From positions 26,410,008-26,474,007 of the forward strand of contig CM049313.1 of the NCBI GenBank assembly GCA_026874595.1: a DNA stretch of 64,000 nt. The letters run 5' to 3'. Below, piece after piece: positions 56,524 through 64,000 of the stretch (its first letter is position 1; each line of letters opens with the position of its first letter). The notes below the pieces were generated by a model, which was not told where the DNA came from, searched no databases, and worked only from the letters and a program-made list of their open reading frames with translations. This DNA comes from Sipunculus nudus. Lineage: Eukaryota > Annelida > Sipuncula > Golfingiida > Sipunculidae. Made by a program: the position numbers and the translations under genes.

Positions 56524-59500
56524 TTAAAAACCTATTTTCACACTTCAGGACTGCCTAATATCAAAACCACTCATCTGTTTTTCCTCATATTTACCATAAA
56601 TATTCCTCTATATAGTTCCTATATACATGCCAGAAATTAGGTCTGTATTATATACTAAAAAAAAGTTATCGGCTCAAACATAATGCATATTGTAAAAAAT
56701 TAGGAAAGATATTTGATCAGTAAACACAAAACATGTTAAAGCTAAGGACTTTTTCCATTAATATAACTTTAATAAATCAAAATTAAATTCTGTATCCAAA
56801 ATCAGGTCAAAATCTTTTAAATTTTTAAAAATATTAGCAAAAATAAAAAATTGGTACCCTAAATTTTGCCCAACTTTGACCATGGCACATTTTTTTCTTG
56901 TATGTACAGTTAATTTAATTTTCACAGCCAGTTTACATATTGATTTAACCCTTTACTGTTTACAAGCCACTAAAGAGCACTCAAAATGGGCCACTAGAAT
57001 GCCATGATATGTATAGATTCTTTCAGGACAAAAATATTGCATATTATTTCTAAGTTTCAATGATTTTTAATAAACTTGAGCAAACATTATTAGTTAGAAC
57101 TGTTGAAAATTTTATAAAGATACAAAAAAAGCTTGAAAAGATATGGCTGTTAGAGTTAATATAAATAGTGTTAGAATTTATCGGAAATCTAAAATAAATG
57201 TAAACAGTAAAGGGTTAATCTGATGAATTTTGAAATTTGATAGTATAAGCTTAAAAAATAGTCTAGCTATTGGAGTTTTTTAGAGGCCTTGATGTATTTG
57301 CATTTTCTAGCATCATGACCCCACTTTTGTTTACTACAACTTTGCCTGGTAATCCAAAAATTGGCATAATGTTAGATGTCCCTAAGATCTCCTTCCAAGC
57401 CAAAAACTGGGTCTCTGTGACTTTTTTTCTTTGAGAAATTAAGGAAAACCTCAATTTTTTTATTAAAATCATTTTTAAACTTCAGGAATGCCTAATATCA
57501 AAACCTATGATCTGAATTTGATCATAGTAAATATGCATATTCTTCCATACATTTTCTATGTACATTCCAAAAATTAGGTCAGTATTGCGTAATTTGTTGA
57601 ACTTATGGGCTCAAACATAATGCAACTTGAAAAAAAATAAGGAAATATATTTACTCACCCAACATAGTAATTCTTGAAGCTAGAGACTTTTTTTTCAGGG
57701 ATATAACTTCATTTAATCAAGATTCAATTGTACACCGAAAATTAGATCTGAATTTTGCAATTTTTTAAAATTTATTATCATAAATATAAAATCAGTACCT
57801 TAAATTTGCCCAACTCTGGCCATGGCAGGTTTTTTTCCTGTATGTACTGTGGATTTTATATTCACAGCATGTACACACAAGGATTTAATCTGTTAAAATC
57901 TTAAATTTTAAAATAAAAGCTAAAAAAAATTAGGCTAGTTATTGATTTTTTGGTGGAGGCTCTTGTTGTATTTCCTTACATTGTCAAGCAGCCCACTTAG
58001 GGGTCACTGTAGGTTATTCAGTATAGCTCTCTGTGCCCAGGGTGTTGTTATGTAATCCCATCACTCCTGCAGGCCCTCTTTCTTTGTTGAGCTAATTCAG
58101 GCTGTCTGCAGTTAATACCACAGGGAGTCTCTCTCTCTCCCCCCCCCCCCCCACCACACCCAATTCTGTTGACAGACCTGTACTATAAACAAGATGAATC
58201 TTATAATTTCCCATTATTCAGCAACCAGCAGTAACAACAGAGACTCCTCCCCCACCGACCCCTTCAAAACACAGGACTAACATTCAAATGTGATAAAATA
58301 TTATGGTCTAACGTAAGTGCTAATTGACTAGATTTAAGAAGATATAAATACTTTGTTGCATTTGTCTCTCTTAAAGTTGGCCTGGCCTAGGTGTGAATAA
58401 TACTATTAAACTTAGTTTTAAAATCAGAAATATTGGTCAAACTTTGTGGGAATAATTTTTAAATCATATGGCCATATATTTAACTATTGAAAACTTAATT
58501 TCTTCACACATTCTTTGTTTATGAAATGTAACTTTCATATAACACTTACTGTTGGCCCATTTTCCCCTTGTTTTAAGTTATTAGCATGAATATAAAATCA
58601 GTACCTTGGCCACGGCATGATTTTTTCTTGTAAGTACTGTGGATGTTATTTTCACAGCATGTACACATAAGGATTTAATCTGTTAAAATCTGAAATTTGA
58701 AAAATAACAGCTGCAAAATTAGGCTAGTTATTAAATTTTTTTTGGAGGCTCTTGTTGTATTCCCTTACATTGTCAAGCAGTCCACTTTGGTCACTGTAGG
58801 TTATTCAGTGCAGCTCTCAATGCTCCTCATGATCAGGATGTTATGCTATCACTTCACTGGGGCAAGCCCTCTCTCTTGTTGAGCTTGATCAGGCTGCCAA
58901 CATAAATACTACAGGGAGCCTTTCTCTCCCCCCCCCCCCCCCCCACCCCATTCTGTTGACAGACCTGTAGTCTAAGCAAGATGAATCATATAATTTCATA
59001 TTTTTTCAGCGATGAACAGTTACAACAGAGACCCCTCCCCACCCACCCCTTCGATACACAGGACTAATAAACAAGACAAAGCTTATAATTTTATAAATAT
59101 AAGAACCATAATTATTTTGAGGTCACAAGGTCAAAGGTCAAGGTTACAGAACCAACTTCTTTGAAAAGCCTCAGGATGCATTTTAAGCCAAACCTTTCAT
59201 CCCAATTCTTTGATCTTTCACATATAGCTCACCTACTATGTGGGAGAAGAATCCTATAGATGTTGAGTTCACAAGGTTAAAGGTCAGGGTCACAGGATCC
59301 ACTACTTTGAAAAAGTTGTGGACACATTTTAAGCTAAACCTTTCATTCCAAACCTTTCAGCACTGATATCGCTTCTCTGCCAACAGGGGAAAAGACCTGT
59401 TGATTTTGAGGTCAAAGGTCAAGTTCACAGCACCCTCTTCTTGCGTGGAGTCATTTTCAGCAAATTTTTCAATCTATACTTTCCATCTGTCATATATGGC

Positions 59501-60775
59501 TTACCTACCAATAGGAGAAGAAGCCTATTGATGTTGAGTTCAAAAGGTCAAAGTCACAATATTGTTCTAAATGCTTGTGAACATATTTCAAGTGAAACTG
59601 TTCAACCCAAACCTTCAGTCTTTCACATATGCCACATCTATGCATCACTGAATTTGATTCAAACTTCATATTTATGGGTCTTTTTGCATGAAGAAATAAC
59701 TAATTGATTTTGAGGTCAGCTGGTCAGGAGGTTAAAGGTTGCAGGTCTAAGTTATTCACTCATTGGTTGCCAAGTAATTACACCCAGCCAGATGTAAGTG
59801 GTTAGTAGTTACCCATTATTTAGAAAGAATCCAGTTGATATGTGGGCAAAAGGCCAAGGTCATAGGTCAGGGATGTTCACAATAACTTATTTTGTAGACC
59901 ATCTCTATTATTCTTGTTTTCTTGTATATATAACCATATGGCACTCACAACTGGTACATCTCACTATGTGCCCATAATTGTCAGTGACACTTGTGATATA
60001 TGACTCCCTTTTGTATCAGCTCATGGAGTGATAAGGATATATCATTAGTGCATAACAAAAACACTGTTGCCGGAATGTTTTGGCCAGGCATTAAGACTAT
60101 GAGAGTTTAGTGTTAAGTTTAGCTACTGATTAATAAAATGATGGGAACATTTTGCAGTTTATATCATGGAATCATAGCAATAAACTTAGTTTTCTAGATA
60201 TCTGAATATTATTATACAAATCATCAGATATACCAGCAAGTGTTTGTTCTGATAATGTTTGGGTCTGTACCTGGATTTAGGATGGCTTTATTTGATTACA
60301 AGACTCTTAGTGATGCTTTCTGCATTTCTTTCCTTTTAGGTTTTGCAGTTTACCTACCCTGCTGACCCCATTGAATAGCAAGCTGATAATTAAAACAAAT
60401 TGGACTTGCACTTTTTTCATTTGCATGTTCATAAATCTGATATGAGAGCTCTCCAACCTGATCATGCCTTTTGAATTGTTTTGGACATTCATAACTGTTA
60501 CATTCTTTGAAGCAATTGCTACAAGTTTAGTGTCTTACTGGAGGATGTGTGACTTGTCAGAAAACCATTATGTCTGCCAGGTAGCCATTTTAGAAATCCT
60601 TTTGCCAAGACAGTTTCTGTGATTTTTTTATGATGTTTGGTCTCTTTTAGAGGATGTTAGTTGTTCAATATCCGACCTGTCAGAAATCCAGTATGGCCAC
60701 CAGGACACCATCTTTAAATTCCTTTAGAACATATTATCTCAAGAACTATTAAAGTGAATGCAGTGGGATGTATAT
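56524..60775 (-). repeat. Core of the outer H element, with duplicated segments
   Basis: Repeats the core words of the inner copy. A segment at 57840-58285 is repeated at 58640-59065, about 785 bp apart (both contain 'ggaggctcttgttgtatt', 'cattgtcaagcag', a C tract, then 'ttctgttgacagacctgta'). No coding capacity. Confidence 0.7.
59110..59740 (+). repeat. Tandem repeat with GGTCAAAGGTCA motifs
   Basis: Units of about 150 bp start near 59113, 59262, 59410, 59535 and 59712 with variants of 'gaggtcaaaggtcaaggtcaca'. They are followed by 'ctttgaaaa..ctt', 'catttcaagc.aaac' and 'ggagaagaa.cctattgatgtt'. The 59410 copy holds a perfect AGGTCA-A-AGGTCA. Confidence 0.75.
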
Positions 60776-60777
60776 TA

Positions 60778-62343
60778 CCGTAGATCCGCATTTTGCCGCC
60801 GCACGTCGTCTAATGGCCGCACCCCATAATCGTAAAATACCTGGAAGGCTTCTTCATTGGAGTAAAAAATACCCAAAACCTTACTTACTGGCCGCACCAC
60901 ATTCTCACCACGTTCCATTGCCGGGTGGAGTATGGAAACATAACGGAAAAAGGGTTTCCTCAAAAGCTAGACTGCAGCTAGGAACACTGCGGTATGCTGA
61001 TATGCGGTCAGGCAAAACAGTTTTGGGAAACTGAACAATTTGCAACTGTGTATGTTGCTTGGCTTTGTTAATTAATTTGAATAATTGGTTAAACAGCCTG
61101 ATCTACCCTGTTAGAATAGATGACAATTTGTTCGGTTTATGATGACTCATCCAAGATGAATCCTTGTAGGGCCGCGAAATTAATTTGACACATCACTGAA
61201 TGCCGGAGAATCTTGCGCCTTTAACTTCGATAATTAAACTGGATTGGGACATCAACAGATCAAAGCATTGTATAGGACGATGGTACTTGTATTTAGACTT
61301 ATTACATCGTCGGTCATTTAACAACAAAACCTTTAAATAAACAACACCTGCGTCGGTGATCATACTGCCTGAACCCCCGGGTCCTGCTGATCATAATATA
61401 TGCAAAATGGTATCTGCACGGTCTACCGGCAAAACATGCCATATAAAATGATTACGGAACAAGCGGGCCTTGGGATACCTTGCGCCATTACACTGGCTAA
61501 TTAAACTTCAGTTGGGCAGCAAAGCATTATATGAGCCAACGGTACCCTTTGTGATGACAAACTTTTATTTAGAGACTTATACAACGCCGGTCAATTAACA
61601 ACCTTAACAAAACCTTTGAATAAACGAATCCCACGTCGATGTTCACACAGCCTGTACGCGTACTCCCAGGGTCGTGCTGATCATAATATATACACACTGG
61701 TGCCCGAACCTTCTGCTGGCAAAATGTGCTATCGTAAATGATTACGGAAATAGCTGGTGAGGTTTCGACCTTTGAGCGCCATCTATTGACAATGTGATGT
61801 ACGAAGAAGTATCTGAACGTGAACGCAGGTTAAATTGCCAAAGAAAGTATGGTCTTTGGTTATCTTTTGTTTTACAGTTTATTTTAAAAGAAAGGGTATG
61901 TTCCAGAAATATCTTAAAATAATGTTTTACTGGTATTGCAGCCATGCTCAAATTTAGGTACAACCGTTAGAGTGCATAATTTGGTGAGTGAATATCGACC
62001 TTTTATCAGTCATGGCGTGAAAAATACCATGGTTTATGACTGACTCAGAGAAGTTTGTTAATACATATAAGCCTGTTTAAAATATTAATATTACATTTTA
62101 TAAAATTAACAATGAATAAAATTAATACACAGATATGCAGTATCATTAAATATACGTTCATAGTATTCACTTCCATCTTCCTCTGCCTTATATCGCCCAT
62201 TGCGGGCCGTCGAGTCTTTTGTACATGTTTGGTTTTAGCCTAACCTGCGTATTATAGCCGCATCCCTTGTCGAATAAAATTAGTCAGGATTTTCAGTTCT
62301 AAGTCTTATTTTATGGCTGCGGCGGCAAAACGCGGATCTACGG
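60778..62343. mobile_element. 1.57-kb TIR element with TA target duplication and internal duplication
   Basis: Starts CCGTAGATCCGCATTTTGCC and ends as its inverse with one change. The inverted match continues through GCCGCCGCA, about 28 bases. TA flanks both edges (60776-60777, 62344-62345). The interior contains an imperfect tandem duplication of about 270 bp (61200-61465 and 61475-61745). No transposase is seen. TA duplication suggests a Tc1/mariner/pogo-type non-autonomous element; this is inference. Confidence 0.85.
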
Positions 62344-62459
62344 TAATGTAATCTTGCATTGGGTCAAAGATTTCTTAATAAATATGACCATCATTTATGA
62401 AAGCTCAGTACAGTTGGCTTGTATTGAATAAAAAATAATATGGAAACACCCGTTTCCTT

Positions 62460-63080
62460 GATCTTTTGCTATATTTGTATCTGCCAAAACAGAGTTTTGC
62501 GGATACTATGTTTTCAGCCCACCGCTGCTGCCGCTGCCACCGCCGCCCCCCGCGTAGGTGTCCGGAAAACTCCTCCGTAACCGCTGGGCGGAATTTTACG
62601 AAACCCGGGATTATGTTCAGGTCACATGTGAACTGCTGCGCCCCGATTTTGTTTTGACCTCTGACCTTTCCTCTGCGCTCTGCATCCGTGTGTGCGTCTG
62701 TTTCCACACATAAACCCACATATCTCGGGAACCGTTTGACGGATCAGGAAAATTTTTTTGCACAAATGTAGCCCTTGGAAAGCTTTATAACATACACAAA
62801 AAATGGTGGCGCCACCTGCAACCATGTTTGCACAGTGTCCATCTGTTTGTCTGCCTTGGGTTAAAATCACTCCTATCTCTGCAGTTATTTGACTAATTCA
62901 CCTGAAATTCGGCATGCGTATACATCCTGGATAGCTTTTCTGATTTTATGACAGGTGGCGCCACCTACATTCATGTTTACGCTGCAGACATCCAAGTTCA
63001 TATCTCGGGGAACCGTTTGACAGATTGGGCCAAAATTTTGCATGTGTATAGATCTCACATAGCTCTCAGACCATCATTCA
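62460..63080 (-). repeat. R2 family fragment with intact terminal hairpin
   Basis: The hairpin GTATCTGCC-AAAAC/GTTTT-GCGGATAC lies at 62477-62506, then CCGCTGCCGCTGCCACCGCC, TGACCTCTGACCT (about 62655-62667) and two palindrome half-units (about 62807, 62955). It ends abruptly at about 63067. It matches 9835-8960 in inverse orientation. Confidence 0.8.
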
Positions 63081-63572
63081 CTGTTTTAACCAGACATATA
63101 TGATAAGAATATATGGCAATGTAGAAAGTTTAAACAAAATTGGCATATAGGTTCTGCAACAATTTTACTAGAAGTTGTGAATTGCAGCCCATGATGTCCC
63201 AGGTCATGGATTAATTTTTAACTCATATGGCCATATATTTAACTTTTGAAAACTTAATTACCTTCACACATTATTTGTTTATGAAATGGAACTTTTATAT
63301 GACACTTACCATAGGCCCATTTTTCCCCTTAGTGCATCACTAAATCTTTTCAGGCCAAAGGTTTCATTTATTACACAGTCCATATGCTTTAGCTCATGTC
63401 CATTATTCTATAATTTATAGAGTTTCATTTAAGCTGGGCCATTTTCTCTTAGCTTTTCAAATGGTAATATACATGGAAAAACCAAAAGAAATAAAATTAT
63501 TTTGCAGTTACTAATATTTTCCAAACTTCAGCTGAGCGACGTGACCCATAGGTCCCTTGTTAGGCATTTTTA

Positions 63573-64000
63573 GCTCAGCTGACTATAAGTCATCTGAGCT
63601 ATAGTCGTGGTCCATTGTCTGTCATCTGTCCGTCCGTCCGTCCGTCCGTCCGTAGATGTGGCACGTTTTGAAACCGTAAGACTTGGGAATCCAAAATTTG
63701 GCATAATGATAGCTGTCCCCAAGATCTCCTACCAAGCTGAAAACTGGGTCTTTGCGACTTTGTTCCTTTGAGAAATTAAGGAAAAACCTCAATTTTTTAT
63801 TAAAAACCTATTTTCACACTTTAGGGCTGCCTAATATCAAAACCACTCATCTGTTTTTCCTCATATTTACCATGAATATTCCTCTATATAGTTCCTATGT
63901 ACATGCCTGAAATTATGTCTGTATTATATAATTTAAGAAAGTTATGGGCCAGAACATAATGCATTTTGTAAAAAATCAGGAAAGATATTTGATCACTTAT
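63573..64000 (-). mobile_element. Helentron-like element (H family), hairpin end; runs off the window
   Basis: Hairpin TAGCTCAG-TGACTATAAGTCA-CTGAGCTA at 63571-63600, a pure (GTCC)n run at 63628-63652, then the same core as 53740-53897 and 54129-54330. It lies only about 10 bp after the 5' terminus of the preceding copy, so the two are nearly head-to-tail. Confidence 0.85.

Larger units (their letters stand above)
53691..63559 (-). mobile_element. Helentron-like element (H family), outer copy with nested insertions
   Basis: The left edge is a hairpin, TAGCTCAG-TGACTATAAGTCA-CTGAGCTA (53689-53718), and a GTCC-type microsatellite. A terminal H-type 5' end (CAGCTGAGCGACGTGACCC...CTTGTTA) lies at 63535-63562. 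The sequence is continuous across the inner insertion at 53899-56520. Assignment of the right end to this copy is likely but not certain, because 7 kb with further insertions (60778-62343, 62460-63080) lies between. Confidence 0.55.

Noticed and set aside
59110-59740. Possible host enhancer made of AGGTCA half-sites
   Set aside because: The motifs sit inside a diverged tandem repeat of a transposable element core, so a host regulatory role is not supported by sequence alone.
62405-62870. Open frames with Arg/Cys-rich peptide on both strands
   Set aside because: They cover the GC-rich CCGCTGCCGC stretch and core of an R2 fragment, which also exists at 9720-9800 without a conserved frame.

Overview
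The window is a stretch of animal nuclear DNA, most likely from a mollusc and probably a bivalve. It is AT-rich and gene-poor, has spliceosomal-type introns, and holds long (TA)n tracts. It is packed with dispersed repeats built on a bivalve-like plan: a (GTCC)n or (GGAC)n microsatellite beside a terminal hairpin, with a core of tandem repeats carrying the palindrome GGTGGCGCCACC. There are no bacterial operons and no CRISPR. The species call is an inference from repeat style, not from a marker gene.

Layout. 1-5100: an L1-like non-LTR retrotransposon 3' fragment, small tandem duplications, repeats with GGTGGCGCCACC, and a small tRNA-boxed inverted-repeat element. 5109-21908: a complete but dead Ty3/Gypsy LTR element (LTRs, tRNA-Pro-like primer site, polypurine tract, 4-bp target duplication AGCT). 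Its pol order is protease, integrase, GPY/F module, reverse transcriptase, RNase H, which is the Gmr1-like arrangement. Its gag is split by a Helentron-like element (6431-16363). That element is split by an 8.66-kb TIR transposon with TA duplications (7184-15845), which in turn holds another Helentron-like element (8478-11520). This is a four-level nest.

21913-26583: a tandem repeat, then a 3.7-kb PIF/Harbinger transposon with an intron-bearing transposase pseudogene. 27272-30181: a Helentron-like element with a 427-bp hAT-type MITE inside it. 30593-35300: a tRNA-like SINE head, a tyrosine-recombinase pseudogene, and a second Gypsy element on the minus strand with the same integrase-before-RT order. 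37952-39518: another hairpin/microsatellite element.

39840-40122 is the best host-gene signal: a CpG-rich promoter-like stretch and a first coding exon resembling the N-terminus of centrosomal protein CEP120. The rest of the window to the right would then be its first intron or intergenic DNA. It holds a CR1/L2-like retrotransposon (40440-41757), a Helentron-like copy with an 822-bp hAT insertion (8-bp duplication TATTTAAT), a 277-bp tandem array (47721-49260), a recent 165-bp duplication (50478-50808), and nested Helentron-like copies (53691-63559) enclosing a 1.57-kb TIR element with TA duplications. A further copy starts at 63573 and runs off the end.

No intact mobile-element enzyme is present. 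The interest lies in the retroelement gene order, the datable nesting, and the hairpin/tandem-core repeat families.
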